64,000 bases of DNA from Candidatus Endonucleibacter bathymodioli (GCA_030674915.1 JASXSV010000015.1:1-64000); one strand, 5' to 3'; counted from the first letter of the stretch, positions 17,687 to 26,678 are shown. Translations and numbers: made by a program. The notes: generated by a model from the letters alone, not told the origin.

Positions 17687-20206
17687 GTGAGTAAAGACTT
17701 CTTCCCCCAACGTCCACAGGCAACACCTACCATCTACGCCTACGAATTACCCCATGACAGCTCTCGCATAGGGCAATTAAAAATTGGTGATACCAACCGA
17801 ACAGCACAGGAGCGTATTAAAGAGCAAATTGGTGCAGCCAGAGCTAAATTCAATATTGTCCTGGAAGAATCTGCCATGCGAAACGATGGCAGTTCTTTTC
17901 GTGATTATGAAATCCATAAATATTTACGCAATAGAGGCATTAAAAACACGGATGGTGAATGGTTTAAATGCACCGCCAATGATGTACAAGCCGCTATTAT
18001 TGCTATTAAAAAAGGCGAGTTAAACGAAGAAAACAGAACGCTTGATTTTAAAATGCGACCAGAGCAAGCACAAGCCGTTGATAAAGTGATTCGTTATTTT
18101 GATAGCTATAAACAAGAAAACCCAAACAGTACGCCGCACTTTTTATGGAATGCAAAAATGCGTTTTGGTAAAACTTTTGCCTCTTATCAATTAGCCAAAA
18201 AACAAGGTTGGAAAAAAATATTGGTGCTGACTTTTAAGCCTGCGGTGCAAAGTGCATGGAAAGAAGATTTATTGTCGCATGTTGATTTTGAAGGTTGGCA
18301 ATTTATTGCTAAAAATGGCTCAACCTATGATGAAGCAGACAAAACAAAACCCATTGTGTGTTTTGGCTCATTTCAAGATTATTTGGGTAAAAACACATCA
18401 ACTGGGGGTATAAAAACTAAAAATGAATGGGTGCATACGACTAATTGGGATTGCGTTATTTTTGACGAATATCATTATGGTGCATGGAACGATAATGCCA
18501 AAGGTTTGTTTACCGAATTGTATGAAGAAGGCAAAGATGAAGATTTAAAATTTGTCGATAAAATTGAAAATTTTGATGAAGAGATTATGCCGATTACCAC
18601 CGATGCCTTTTTATATTTATCAGGCACACCCTTTAAGGCATTAAGTTCGGGCGAATTTATTGAAGAAGAGATTTTTAACTGGACGTATTCAGACGAGCAA
18701 AGAGAAAAAGAAAACTGGCAAGGTGATAACAACCCTTATGCCACCTTGCCAAGAATGGTGATGTTGACCTATCAATTACCCGATTCTATTCGTGAGATTG
18801 CTTTAGGTGGTGAATACAATGAGTTTGATTTGAACACCTTTTTTACTGCAAAAGGAGAAAAAGAAGATGCTAAATTCACTTTAGAAAATGAAGTGCAGAT
18901 GTGGCTTGACTTGATTAGAGGCGGTTTGAGAGAAACCACTTTAGACAATTTAAAGCAAGGGGCTAAAAAACCACCGATGCCCTTTTCACACGCAAAGTTA
19001 TTAAATGTACTAATCCATACCTTTTGGTTTTTACCCAGTGTTGCTGCTTGTCATGCAATGAAAAACCTAATGCAACAACGACAAAATACCTTTTATCAAG
19101 ATTATGAAATTATTGTTGCGGCTGGTACAAGTGCAGGTATCGGGGTTGAAGCATTGCCCCCTGTTTTAGATGCAATGGATAATCCATTAGAAACAAAAAC
19201 TATTACCTTGTCTTGTGGGAAATTAACTACAGGCGTTTCTGTTAAACCGTGGACGGGTATTTTTATGTTACGGAATTCTTCCAGCCCAGAAACCTATTTT
19301 CAAGCGGCATTTAGAGTGCAAACACCGTGGGCAATTAAAAACCCTGATAGTCAATCGCCTAACGAAATTGAGATAATAAAAGAAGAATGTTATGTGTTTG
19401 ACTTTGCTCCCAATAGAGCGTTAAGCCAAGTAGCAGATTACGCATGTCGTTTAAATGTGAATGAATCTAATCCAGAGAAAAATGTAGCAGAATTTATTCA
19501 TTTTTTACCTGTCTTGGCGTATGACGGTAGCTCAATGAAACAAGTTGATGCGGCTGGTGTTTTAGATATTGCCATGAGTGGTACTTCTGCCACGCTATTG
19601 GCTAGACGTTGGGAAAGTGCCTTACTGGTTAATGTGGATAATGCCACGCTTGCACGGTTAATGGATAACCAAGACGCTTTGGATGCTTTAATGAGTATTG
19701 AGGGTTTTAGAACACTGAATCAAGATATTGAGACCATTATCAATAAATCGGAAGCGGTTAAAAAAGCGAAAAAAGAAAAAAATGATGAGGAAATGACCAA
19801 GAAGGAAAAGAAAGAATTAACCGAAGAAGAAAAAAAGTTTAAAAGCTTACGGAAACAAATTCAAGAAAAACTGATTAAGTTTGCCACAAGAATTCCTGTG
19901 TTTATGTATTTAACGGATTACAGGGAAAGAAGCTTGAAAGATGTCATCACTCAATTAGAACCCTCTCTTTTTAAAAAAGTAACGGGTTTAAATGTATCCG
20001 ATTTTGAGCTGTTAGTAAGCCTTGGTGTGTTTAATAGTGGCTTAATGAATGATGCGGTGTATAAATTCAAACGCTATGAGGATGCAAGCCTTGAGTATAT
20101 TGGAATAAATAAACACGAAGGCGAAGAAATTGGGCTTTATGATACCGTGTTAAGTGAAGATGATTACACCGCAACTTTTGAAAACAAGAGCATGATAAAT
20201 GTATAA
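17687..20206 (+). CDS. GIY-YIG nuclease-DExH helicase fusion, restriction subunit
   Basis: 839 residues. The first ~110 residues resemble a T5orf172/GIY-YIG nuclease: TIYAYELPHDSSRIGQLKIG, then DTNRTAQERIKEQ and a later EWF. A helicase follows, with a variant Walker A KMRFGKT near residue 160, DEYH near 262 and the conserved SGTPFK motif near 308; a second RecA-like domain reaches about residue 620. A lysine/glutamate-rich coiled region precedes the C-terminal domain. GTG start. With the split methylase upstream, it would form an R-M system in which the helicase translocates and the GIY-YIG domain cuts. I do not know a named system with exactly this make-up. Confidence 0.78.
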   Translation: MSKDFFPQRPQATPTIYAYELPHDSSRIGQLKIGDTNRTAQERIKEQIGAARAKFNIVLEESAMRNDGSSFRDYEIHKYLRNRGIKNTDGEWFKCTANDVQAAIIAIKKGELNEENRTLDFKMRPEQAQAVDKVIRYFDSYKQENPNSTPHFLWNAKMRFGKTFASYQLAKKQGWKKILVLTFKPAVQSAWKEDLLSHVDFEGWQFIAKNGSTYDEADKTKPIVCFGSFQDYLGKNTSTGGIKTKNEWVHTTNWDCVIFDEYHYGAWNDNAKGLFTELYEEGKDEDLKFVDKIENFDEEIMPITTDAFLYLSGTPFKALSSGEFIEEEIFNWTYSDEQREKENWQGDNNPYATLPRMVMLTYQLPDSIREIALGGEYNEFDLNTFFTAKGEKEDAKFTLENEVQMWLDLIRGGLRETTLDNLKQGAKKPPMPFSHAKLLNVLIHTFWFLPSVAACHAMKNLMQQRQNTFYQDYEIIVAAGTSAGIGVEALPPVLDAMDNPLETKTITLSCGKLTTGVSVKPWTGIFMLRNSSSPETYFQAAFRVQTPWAIKNPDSQSPNEIEIIKEECYVFDFAPNRALSQVADYACRLNVNESNPEKNVAEFIHFLPVLAYDGSSMKQVDAAGVLDIAMSGTSATLLARRWESALLVNVDNATLARLMDNQDALDALMSIEGFRTLNQDIETIINKSEAVKKAKKEKNDEEMTKKEKKELTEEEKKFKSLRKQIQEKLIKFATRIPVFMYLTDYRERSLKDVITQLEPSLFKKVTGLNVSDFELLVSLGVFNSGLMNDAVYKFKRYEDASLEYIGINKHEGEEIGLYDTVLSEDDYTATFENKSMINV

Positions 20207-20317
20207 CAAATTGCTCAACATTGACAGCTAACTCAGCCCGCCTTTTGTGTATTCGCTATCGCTCATTATCACACAAAAGGCGGGCTGAGTTAGCTGCAAG
20301 TTAGCAAGGCGTTAGGC
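20201..20317 (+). other. attC recombination site 7
   Basis: Starts GTATAAC and ends GTTAGGC. It contains a very long, nearly perfect inverted repeat, GCTAACTCAGCCCGCCTTTT with its complement, around a 20-bp loop, which would form an unusually stable hairpin. Confidence 0.85.
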
Positions 20318-20332
20318 GTAAAATAAAGCATT

Positions 20333-20665
20333 ATGGAAATATTGAAGATATTAGGTTTATTCATCATCACTGCACTAGCTGAGATTATTGGTTGCTATTT
20401 ACCATATCTGTGGCTTAAAGAAGATAAATCAGCATGGTTACTTTTACCTGCCGCAATTAGCCTCGCTATGTTTGCTTGGCTGCTTACTCTTCATCCACAC
20501 GCAGCTGGCCGTGTCTATGCAGCATATGGCGGCGTTTATATCAGCGTTGCTATCATGTGGCTATGGGCTGTTGATTCTGTACGCCCTACAACCACTGATT
20601 TTGTAGGTGTAGGAGTTTGTTTAATTGGTATGGTAATCATTATGTTTGGAGCGAATCATGCGTAA
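20333..20665 (+). CDS. ynfA: YnfA family (UPF0060) inner-membrane protein
   Basis: 110 residues, four hydrophobic helices. Diagnostic stretches are [34 protein letters not shown] and a final helix [15 protein letters not shown]. YnfA proteins are SMR-like small membrane proteins, sometimes linked to efflux; the substrate here is unknown. The gene is the first of two in one cassette, since no attC lies between it and the GDCCVxC protein gene 67 bp downstream. Length and motifs match the family, so the call is firm even though the role is not. Confidence 0.9.
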   Translation: MEILKILGLFIITALAEIIGCYLPYLWLKEDKSAWLLLPAAISLAMFAWLLTLHPHAAGRVYAAYGGVYISVAIMWLWAVDSVRPTTTDFVGVGVCLIGMVIIMFGANHA

Positions 20666-20732
20666 TAAATCACTCGCCTTGACAGTTGTGAGTAGAAAAA
20701 ATGCTCAATACTAAAAAACAGTAGGCATAGTT

Positions 20733-20951
20733 ATGGAAGTAATATTAGAGTCTGCACTTACATGTCCCAAGTGCGGCCACAAAGAAACAGAAATCATGCC
20801 TACAGATGCTTGCCAATGGTTTTACAAGTGCAAAGGCTGCGGTGAGCTGCTTAAACCAAAGCAAGGTGATTGTTGTGTTTTTTGTTCCTATGGCACAGTT
20901 CCTTGCCCTCCAATTCAAGAGGGCTTAAGCTCTTGTTGTTCATCGCAGTAA
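20733..20951 (+). CDS. GDCCVxC-domain small cysteine-rich protein
   Basis: 72 residues with eleven cysteines. N-terminal pairs CPKCGH and CKGCGE form a zinc-ribbon-like fold. The conserved core GDCCVFCSYGTVPCPPIQ identifies the GDCCVxC family, whose other members can carry selenocysteine; here the codons are ordinary TGT/TGC. The family is often found near mercury or metal resistance genes, so a metal-related role is plausible but unproven. It shares a cassette with ynfA. The start ATG follows AGGCATAGTT. Confidence 0.85.
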   Translation: MEVILESALTCPKCGHKETEIMPTDACQWFYKCKGCGELLKPKQGDCCVFCSYGTVPCPPIQEGLSSCCSSQ

Positions 20952-20955
20952 AAAC

Positions 20956-21060
20956 GCATAACAATGCCCATCCAGCGGACTGCCATAAGCGTCATGTCTT
21001 TTGCAAAAGAGCCGCAAAATCAGCGCCACTTTTTTCTGCCGCTGATGGGCGACGTTATGC
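20956..21060 (+). other. attC recombination site 8
   Basis: Starts GCATAAC, has arms CCCATCCAGCGGAC and GCCGCTGATGGGC, and ends ACGTTATGC. Confidence 0.85.
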
Positions 21061-21095
21061 TTATCAAATCCATTAATAATAAAAAGGAATAATAA

Positions 21096-21449
21096 ATGAA
21101 TAGTTACAAATTAATTACAGCTATAGTTATCGGAGTATCATTAACTGGATGTGCTGCGAAGCAGATAAATTTAGAAGCAAGAGATGTCGAAATTGTTAAT
21201 GAGAAACCAAATTCAACCAAATGTAAATTTGTAGGTGAAATAGTTGGGTCTCAAGGAAACTGGTGGACAGGAGATTTTACATCTAATAAAGATCTTGTTA
21301 TTGGTGCTAGAAACGAACTTCGAAATGAAGCACAAAAATTGGGTGCAAATGTTGTTTACATCCAAGATATGAGTAATACAAATGCCTATGGTTCTTTAGG
21401 TACAACTAATACCACTGCTGTTGGTAAAGCATATAAGTGTAAAAACTAA
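21096..21449 (+). CDS. DUF4156-like lipoprotein
   Basis: 117 residues with a lipoprotein signal: hydrophobic helix and lipobox LTGC, with Cys at residue 19. The mature part contains KCKFVGEIVGSQGNW and NELRNEAQKLGANVVYIQ, hallmarks of the DUF4156/RcsF-like small fold, with a cysteine near the C-terminus. It is probably anchored in the outer membrane, with unknown function. Single gene of a 480-bp cassette. AAAGGAATAATAA precedes the ATG. Confidence 0.8.
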   Translation: MNSYKLITAIVIGVSLTGCAAKQINLEARDVEIVNEKPNSTKCKFVGEIVGSQGNWWTGDFTSNKDLVIGARNELRNEAQKLGANVVYIQDMSNTNAYGSLGTTNTTAVGKAYKCKN

Positions 21450-21450
21450 A

Positions 21451-21538
21451 GCATAACAAAAACTTTAACCAGACCGCGGCACTTTCAGTGCCAGCTCCTT
21501 AAAAGTGTGAGCGCGGACGGGTTAAGTAAGCGTTATAT
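21451..21538 (+). other. attC recombination site 9
   Basis: Starts GCATAAC, has arms TTTAACCAGACCGCG and CGCGGACGGGTTAA, and ends GCGTTATAT. Confidence 0.8.
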
Positions 21539-21557
21539 TTTCATCGAAGGATTGAGT

Positions 21558-21887
21558 ATGGGTTACTGGTATTTAGCAATAGCAATTGGTGCTGAAGTTA
21601 TTGGGACATTAGCACTTAAAGCATCTGAGGGGTTTTCTAATTCAACCTCTAGTACTATTTGTGTTATTGGTTATGCTGTTGCATTTTATTTTTTTGCCTT
21701 GGTACTCAAAACTGTTCCTGTGGGGGTTGCGTATGCCATTTGGGCAGGAATGGGAATTGTATTAATTGCCTCAATCAGTGCTGTAATGTACAAACAAATA
21801 CCAGACTTTCCCGCAATAATAGGTATGCTATTAATATTAGTGGGTGTGGTTGTTATTAATGTATTCTCAAAAACCGTGAGCCATTAA
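21558..21887 (+). CDS. Small multidrug resistance (SMR/Qac-type) exporter
   Basis: 109 residues and four transmembrane helices. The SMR hallmarks are present: membrane glutamate in IAIGAEVIGTLALKASEGF (E13) and the WAGMG motif in VGVAYAIWAGMGIVLI. Such proteins work as dimers in the inner membrane, exporting cationic compounds in exchange for protons; in integrons they are known as qacE-type cassettes. The start chosen is the ATG at 21558, which follows AAGGATTGAGT; the upstream ATG at 21507 lies inside the attC site. Substrate cannot be told from sequence. Confidence 0.9.
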   Translation: MGYWYLAIAIGAEVIGTLALKASEGFSNSTSSTICVIGYAVAFYFFALVLKTVPVGVAYAIWAGMGIVLIASISAVMYKQIPDFPAIIGMLLILVGVVVINVFSKTVSH

Positions 21888-21889
21888 AA

Positions 21890-21986
21890 ATATAACAAGC
21901 TATTCAAGCAGGACAAAAAACAGTTTGATGTTTCGTTCCTCAATATTTTAGCAAACCATTTTCTGCCTCTTAACAGGGCGTTAGCT
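21890..21986 (+). other. attC recombination site 10
   Basis: Starts ATATAAC and ends GTTAGCT. It is closely similar to site 2, with the same CAGGACAAAAAACAGTT arm and TTAACAGGGCGTTAGCTT end. Confidence 0.8.
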
Positions 21987-21995
21987 TCAAAGATA

Positions 21996-22820
21996 ATGAC
22001 AAGTTCTATGGCCGTAATTAGACAAAAAATCGCACATTATTTACGAAAATTTCATCTTCTTCTGTTCGCTGACTATTTAATGTTCCTTCGAGACATGTTT
22101 AAGAATAGGAAAAGCAATAGAATTTACCAGGATAATCATCCTGACTTTATTCCTCCACCTGCTCATCTTGCTTATGATGCTTACCACCAAACAAATTGGC
22201 AGGTATACCATAATACGGGACTGGAACATTCCTGCCTTATTTCTGATTTGATAAAAGAGTATGTCCATGAGAAAGAAATAAAAATATGCGAATGGGGGTG
22301 TGGTCCAGCAAGAGTTATTCGTCATTTAGAAAAAATAGAAGGGTTTGACAAAATTCAATTATTAGGTACCGACTACAACGAAAATTCAATTAATTGGTGT
22401 AATGAAAACATAAAAAATATCCGCTTTTTAAAAAACGGATTAGAGCCCCCATTGCTAATCGAGAACGAGGTATTTGACTGCGTTTATGCCATATCTATTT
22501 TCACGCACCTTTCTGAAAAAATGCATTATGCTTGGGTCGAGGAAATATTCAGGATCTTAAAGCCAAACGGAATTTTAATTTTCACAACCCACGGTGACCT
22601 TTGTGCAAAAAAACTTTTGCCAGAGTATAAAGCGTTTTATGACTCCGGGTTATTAGTAATAAAAGATCAAGTTACAGAAGGCAAAAAACACTTCTTAGCC
22701 TATCATCCTCCGCAATTTATCGAAAATCAGCTATTGAAAGATCATGTGGTTATTAAACATATGAACAATCCTGCCTCTTACCATTTAGAACAAGAAGTAT
22801 GGGTTGCTAAAAAATATTAA
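21996..22820 (+). CDS. Class I SAM-dependent methyltransferase
   Basis: 274 residues. Motif I is CEWGCGPARVIRHL (~residues 92-105), followed by an acidic residue in LLGTDYNENSINW and the later FDCVYAISIFTHL...FRILKPNGILIFTTH, typical of small-molecule or lipid/sugar methyltransferases (Methyltransf_11/25). The N-terminal ~85 residues are an extra helical region. Substrate unknown. Single gene of an 890-bp cassette. The ATG is only about 10 bp after the attC core, so the leader is very short. Confidence 0.8.
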   Translation: MTSSMAVIRQKIAHYLRKFHLLLFADYLMFLRDMFKNRKSNRIYQDNHPDFIPPPAHLAYDAYHQTNWQVYHNTGLEHSCLISDLIKEYVHEKEIKICEWGCGPARVIRHLEKIEGFDKIQLLGTDYNENSINWCNENIKNIRFLKNGLEPPLLIENEVFDCVYAISIFTHLSEKMHYAWVEEIFRILKPNGILIFTTHGDLCAKKLLPEYKAFYDSGLLVIKDQVTEGKKHFLAYHPPQFIENQLLKDHVVIKHMNNPASYHLEQEVWVAKKY

Positions 22821-22880
22821 GCTAACAATTGCATCAAATCGGACGGCAAAAAGCGCCGCCGGTTATGCTGAGCGTTATAT
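22820..22880 (+). other. attC recombination site 11 (short)
   Basis: Sixty-one bp: AGCTAAC, GCATCAAATCGGACGGC, then GCCGCCGGTTATGCTGA and core GTTATAT. It is a compact but complete site. Confidence 0.75.
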
Positions 22881-22905
22881 TTTCTCATAACCTAAGGAGA
22901 GTAAT

Positions 22906-23126
22906 ATGAGTATCAAAGATACGATTCATTCGGCAGGCAGAATCTTTACACGATCATGATCACCGCTAGCTAAAAGGAAGGTTCAGTCGAAACAAGAGAA
23001 GCTAAGCCGTATAGCTACCGAGTGACTGCCGGTACTGAGAAGTTTTTCTGCTATGACATTGGTAAAGATGGCACCAGAAATCTATTTGTTTCTAATATTA
23101 TTTCTGTTGTAGAAACGCAGAGCTAG
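22906..23126 (+). pseudogene. Broken small cassette gene
   Basis: An ATG after CCTAAGGAGAG opens a frame that stops after 17 codons (MSIKDTIHSAGRIFTRS). In another frame further on, KPYSYRVTAGTEKFFCYDIG continues through DGTRNLFVSNIISVVETQS to a stop at 23124. This looks like a WYL-type C-terminal strand pair or another small beta protein. An in-frame stop and a frame shift separate the two parts, so the gene is probably dead. The family is uncertain. Confidence 0.5.
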
Positions 23127-23168
23127 TTTTTGCCACGTTGGCCCGTTGAGGTCTAAAGCGAATAGAAA

Positions 23169-23214
23169 ATATAACAAGGCAAATCAACGCGGACATTCAA
23201 AAGTGACGTTATGG
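23169..23214 (+). other. Degenerate attC-like site 12
   Basis: Begins ATATAAC and includes CAACGCGGAC, but reaches GTTATGG after only 46 bp and lacks a full right arm. It is probably a decayed attC marking the end of intact array here. Confidence 0.4.
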
Positions 23215-23390
23215 GGTATAAGTAAGATAAAGAGCATTTTCGCTACTCATCGAGTGTACAACTACTCCCCTCCTGCAGCCCGAATCAACATAATCCTGCA
23301 TTAAATAGCGCTAATCGTTCTACCAGTGTATGGCTTCATGCTTTATATTTCTAGAACATAAAAACAAGGCAGGAAAACTCAGGTATTGAC

Positions 23391-23686
23391 GAAAAAACGC
23401 CAATGTAAGATGGTTCTTGTCTGTCAACTATGACTACATCCCTGAAGAGATCAAAGCTCAAGGACAGCGAACATACCGTTCGATCACTGTTTATGGTGAT
23501 GAGTTGGAGTTTTCTGGCGGATTCACTGACCTGCATACCCTTAGCTACCAAGAGATCTTAAAAGGCAATGGTTTTGGTCTTGATGAGGACTATGGTTCTA
23601 TTCGTACAGTTTCAACCATTATAAACCTTGAGCCTGTTGGTCTTAAAGGCGAGTATCATCCGTTCTGTAAAAAAGTTTTAGGATAA
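23391..23686 (+). pseudogene. 3' remnant of a WbpB-like sugar dehydrogenase
   Basis: Only the C-terminal ~95 residues remain, from NVRWFLSVNYDYIPEEIK through YGDELEFSGGFTDLHTLSY to GEYHPFCKKVLG. This matches the end of UDP-N-acetyl-2-amino-2-deoxyglucuronate dehydrogenases (Gfo/Idh family) used for O-antigen sugars. The NAD-binding N-terminal domain is absent. It sits directly before wbpD- and wbpE-like sequences, the normal order of this pathway. Confidence 0.65.
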
Positions 23687-23689
23687 GGC

Positions 23690-24060
23690 AGAAGGCAGAA
23701 GGTAGAAGGAATAGTTATCGTGATCTGATTGTTTGGCAAAAAGCCATGGATTTAACGAAACAAGTCTATCAACTAACTAAAACTTTCCCAAAGGATGAAA
23801 TTTAAGGATTAACATCTCAAATCAGGAGATGTGCTGCCTCTATCCCAAGTAATATTGCTGAGGGAAGAGGTAGAAATTCGGATAAAGAGTTTATTCGTTT
23901 TCTCAATATTTCACTTGGCTCACTTTACGAACTTCAAACACAGTTAGAATTAGCACTGTCTTTTAACTACATATCTAATTATGAAAATTTAAATGAGTTG
24001 TCAATACAAGTTGAAAAGATGCTATATTCACTAATCAATTCAAAAAAACCAAATGTGTAA
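23690..24060 (+). pseudogene. Four-helix-bundle (S23/IVS-type) protein, nonsense-mutated
   Basis: The frame reads NSYRDLIVWQKAMDLTKQVY...FPKDEI, stop, GLTSQIRRCAASIPSNIAEG...GSLYELQTQLELA, the signature of the 23S rRNA intervening-sequence (four-helix-bundle) family. The family normally has EIYGLTSQ, so a Tyr codon has become TAA at 23803. No clear start codon is visible. Such genes are often found between polysaccharide genes. Confidence 0.7.
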
Positions 24061-24062
24061 CT

Positions 24063-24659
24063 ATGTCAGAAATATCCCCTTCTACCTTCTACCTTCACCA
24101 TTCATCCTTCGTTGACGATTATGTAGAAATCGGCAAAGGAACTAAAATCTGGCATTTCTCTCATGTGCGTTCAAACACGACCATAGGTGAAAACTGTTCA
24201 TTTGGACAGAACTGTGTTATTGGTCCTAAGGTGACTATAGGCAATGGTGTTAAAGTGCAAAACAACATCTCCATCTATCAAGGTGTTGAAGTGGAGGACG
24301 ATGTTTTTCTTGGGCCTTCTATGGTCTTTACCAACGTTATCAATCCACGAAGCTTTATCGTTAGGCGTGAAGAGTTTGGAAAGACCCTTTTGAAACGGGG
24401 ATGTTCCGTTGGTGCTAATGCGACCATCGTTTGTGGTGTGACTGTTGGTGAGTATGCACTCATCGGTTCTGGTGCTGTTATCAACAAAGATGTAAAGCCT
24501 TATGCCCTGATGGTGGGTGTTCCTGCCAAGCAGATAGGCTGGGTGAGTAAAGCTGGTAATACACTTGTGTTCAATGAAGAGAATATAGCTGTTGATGTAT
24601 TTGACAACTCAACATATAAAATAGTAGATGATCAATTAGAGGTGATATCGTTAAAATAG
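24063..24659 (+). CDS. WbpD-like UDP-sugar N-acetyltransferase (left-handed beta helix)
   Basis: 198 residues. Hexapeptide repeats run from about residue 20 to 150 ([44 protein letters not shown]), with the [11 protein letters not shown] loop and the ending [21 protein letters not shown]. This matches the enzymes that acetylate UDP-2-acetamido-3-amino-2,3-dideoxyglucuronate for surface polysaccharide. It is intact, but its pathway neighbours upstream and downstream are broken, so it is probably no longer serving its original route. It starts 2 bp after the preceding stop. Confidence 0.85.
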   Translation: MSEISPSTFYLHHSSFVDDYVEIGKGTKIWHFSHVRSNTTIGENCSFGQNCVIGPKVTIGNGVKVQNNISIYQGVEVEDDVFLGPSMVFTNVINPRSFIVRREEFGKTLLKRGCSVGANATIVCGVTVGEYALIGSGAVINKDVKPYALMVGVPAKQIGWVSKAGNTLVFNEENIAVDVFDNSTYKIVDDQLEVISLK

Positions 24660-25139
24660 ATTTTGCAAACTTACAATACCAGTACCAGTTGTATAAAACT
24701 GAGATCGATGCAGCAATGCAAGCAGTTTTAGCGAAGTCAAACTACATCCTATAAGGGTAAAACAGACTCAAACTTAGGCGACATCTCAACAACTTCATTT
24801 TTCCCTGCTAAACCATTAGGATGTTTTGGAGATGGTGGAGCAGTATTTACCAACGATGATGTCTTAGCGGAGAAGATGAAGTCTCTTAGAGTACATGGGC
24901 AGTCTAAGCGTTACCATCATCAGCATATTGGTATGGGTGGTCGCATGGACACACTTTAATGTGCGGTGGTTAATGTAAAACTAAAATACTATAAAAAAGA
25001 TCTAGCATCAAGACAAGAAGTAGCTTCAAAATACTCAAAAGTTCTCAGAGGTGTGGCTTCAGCCTCACAAAAAGATAAATCTATAATACTCCCAACTATT
25101 GCAACAGACACAACATCAGCATGGGCACAGTACTTTTAG
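24656..25139 (+). pseudogene. Decayed WbpE-like aminotransferase (DegT/DnrJ/EryC1)
   Basis: [20 protein letters not shown] begins the frame but stops after SNYIL; a large internal part is missing. The chain resumes at DSNLGDISTTSFFPAKPLG, which contains the PLP-binding lysine context, and continues GCFGDGGAVFTNDD...HHQHIGMGGRMDTL, then a stop and more homologous sequence to TSAWAQY. At least two stops and one deletion are present. It overlaps the wbpD stop, as expected for an original operon. Confidence 0.7.
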
Positions 25140-25457
25140 CAGCAGAAGATCATATTCTGCTTGGATGACGGTAAAAAATGCTTTATCAATGAAGTGACCG
25201 CCCTTTCCAAAGCCTTTGCGATTGCCATACCCCATGAGCAGGCAATGGATGTTAAAGAAGAAGTGGCCTTTTTTCAGGCGGTAAAAGCCCGCTTGGTCAA
25301 GTTTGATGCAACGGGTTCGGGGCGCAGTGATGAAGAGATAGAGACCACTATCAGGCAAGTGATTGATCAAGCCTTGGTTTCTGAAAAAGTGATAGATGTA
25401 TTTGATGCCGCAGGCATCAAGAAACCTGATATTTCTATTCTCTCAGAAGAGTTCTGA
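25140..25457 (+). pseudogene. 3' fragment of type I restriction subunit hsdR
   Basis: About 105 residues beginning QQKIIFCLDDGKKCF and containing LSKAFAIAIPHEQA...KEEVAFFQAVKARL...GIKKPDISILSEEF, the C-terminal end of HsdR proteins (EcoEI_R_C/DUF3387-type). It is fused in sequence to the aminotransferase relic just upstream, so the junction near 25,139 is a rearrangement point. Other hsd debris lies at 30.1-32.0 kb. Confidence 0.65.
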
Positions 25458-25488
25458 GAGTGGAAAATCAGCCTTTAGCATAGATCAG

Positions 25489-25713
25489 ATGTATCAAGCT
25501 GCTAACGCATTAGGAATGACTAGCAAGGAAATAGTAATGAAAGTTGAACGTTATTCTTCTCACCTAAAAGGAGAAGGGGTTAATGTTGTACCTCAAATTA
25601 GAGGAAACACATCTAAAGCAACACAAAACAAAAATACGGGTAATGAAATACCAAGTTTTATTGCTGGGGCAGCATTAGGTGCTTTACTCATCGCAATATT
25701 AAGTAAAAAATAA
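25489..25713 (+). CDS. Small hypothetical protein with C-terminal membrane helix
   Basis: About 74 residues from MYQAANALGMTSKE, or shorter from the ATG in IVMKVERYSSH. The sequence is polar until a final hydrophobic helix FIAGAALGALLIAIL followed by SKK, suggesting a tail-anchored protein. The longer frame from 25396 overlaps the hsdR fragment out of frame and was not used. I do not recognise the family, and it may be a gene fragment in this decayed zone. Confidence 0.35.
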   Translation: MYQAANALGMTSKEIVMKVERYSSHLKGEGVNVVPQIRGNTSKATQNKNTGNEIPSFIAGAALGALLIAILSKK

Positions 25714-25847
25714 GCTAAGGAAGGTGCGATTAAGTCCTCGTAATGAGATAATCCCTTTCACTTCTCTTTGATGATATGAACCATGGGACACCAACTCAGT
25801 GTCTCCGACAGCAATACTAACATAAACGCTGCCAAAAGCCCGCAAAG

Positions 25848-26470
25848 AGAAGTTTCTTGAACGGATGGAAACGCTGGTTCCCTAGCAAAGGCTGGTATCA
25901 ATTATCTTGTCATATTACCCAAAGTCTGGTAATGGTCGCAGCCTTTACCCCTTAATGACGATGCTGCGGACTCACTGTATATAGCAGTTGGTACAACATG
26001 AGTGATCTTGAGATGGTGTATGACATCCTAGCCATTTGCTTGTTTACTGGCCTATCACTGCATGGGATGATCCCTGATCACACCACGATCATGAACTTCC
26101 GTCACTTGTTAGAGCGTCATGATTTGGCGCGCAAAATCTTCAACTAAGTTAATGATTGTCTGAGTTATGCTGGTGTGCTAGTCAAAGAAAACGCGCTGAT
26201 GGATGCCATCATTATCGAAGGCCTAACTCCACCAGGAATAAAGTCTGAGAGCGTGATCCAGAGACGCATCAAACCAAGAAGGGTAATCAGTGGTACTTCT
26301 CGACATGAAGGCTCATATCGGTGCAGATGCTCGAATCAGGCACCTACCACTGCTGCCAACGAACATGACCTGAATCGCATAAAGTCACTAGAACATTGGA
26401 CTGTTAATCTGCGAATCTACCGCAATGTGTCGATGCACTTAAAAAACAGGGCTTTAAATGCACCTTCTTA
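25848..26470 (+). pseudogene. Decayed IS5-family transposase
   Basis: Pieces in shifting frames match IS5-type transposases: [30 protein letters not shown], then [13 protein letters not shown] [35 protein letters not shown] and KENALMDAIIIE with the second catalytic Asp. At least five stops or frame changes interrupt it, and terminal repeats were not found. The frame from 26175 to 26471 is part of this relic and not a gene. Confidence 0.65.
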
Positions 26471-26569
26471 AGTTTTTGATTTTACAGTTGTTCTGGCATT
26501 GAAAAACATTTACTATCGTCTATATTTTTTTAATCAGCCTGATTTGTGCGAATTATTTTGCGATCAGGC

Positions 26570-26661
26570 AACTAACAAGTTGCTTAATCGGAATAAAAAC
26601 AGCTGGGCATCGCTGTGCGATTATAACCAACTATTTTTATCCGCTTAGCAAGTCGTTAGCA
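26570..26661 (+). other. attC recombination site 13
   Basis: Starts AACTAAC, has arms AAGTTGCTTAATCGGA and TATCCGCTTAGCAAG-like, and ends GTCGTTAGCA. It marks the return of the cassette array after the 3.4-kb decayed insert. Confidence 0.7.
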
Positions 26662-26678
26662 ATCAACAAAGGCTCCCA

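Noticed and set aside
26175..26471. 98-codon frame as a gene
   Set aside because: It runs through the IS5 relic in mixed frames and contains recognisable transposase pieces only at its start.
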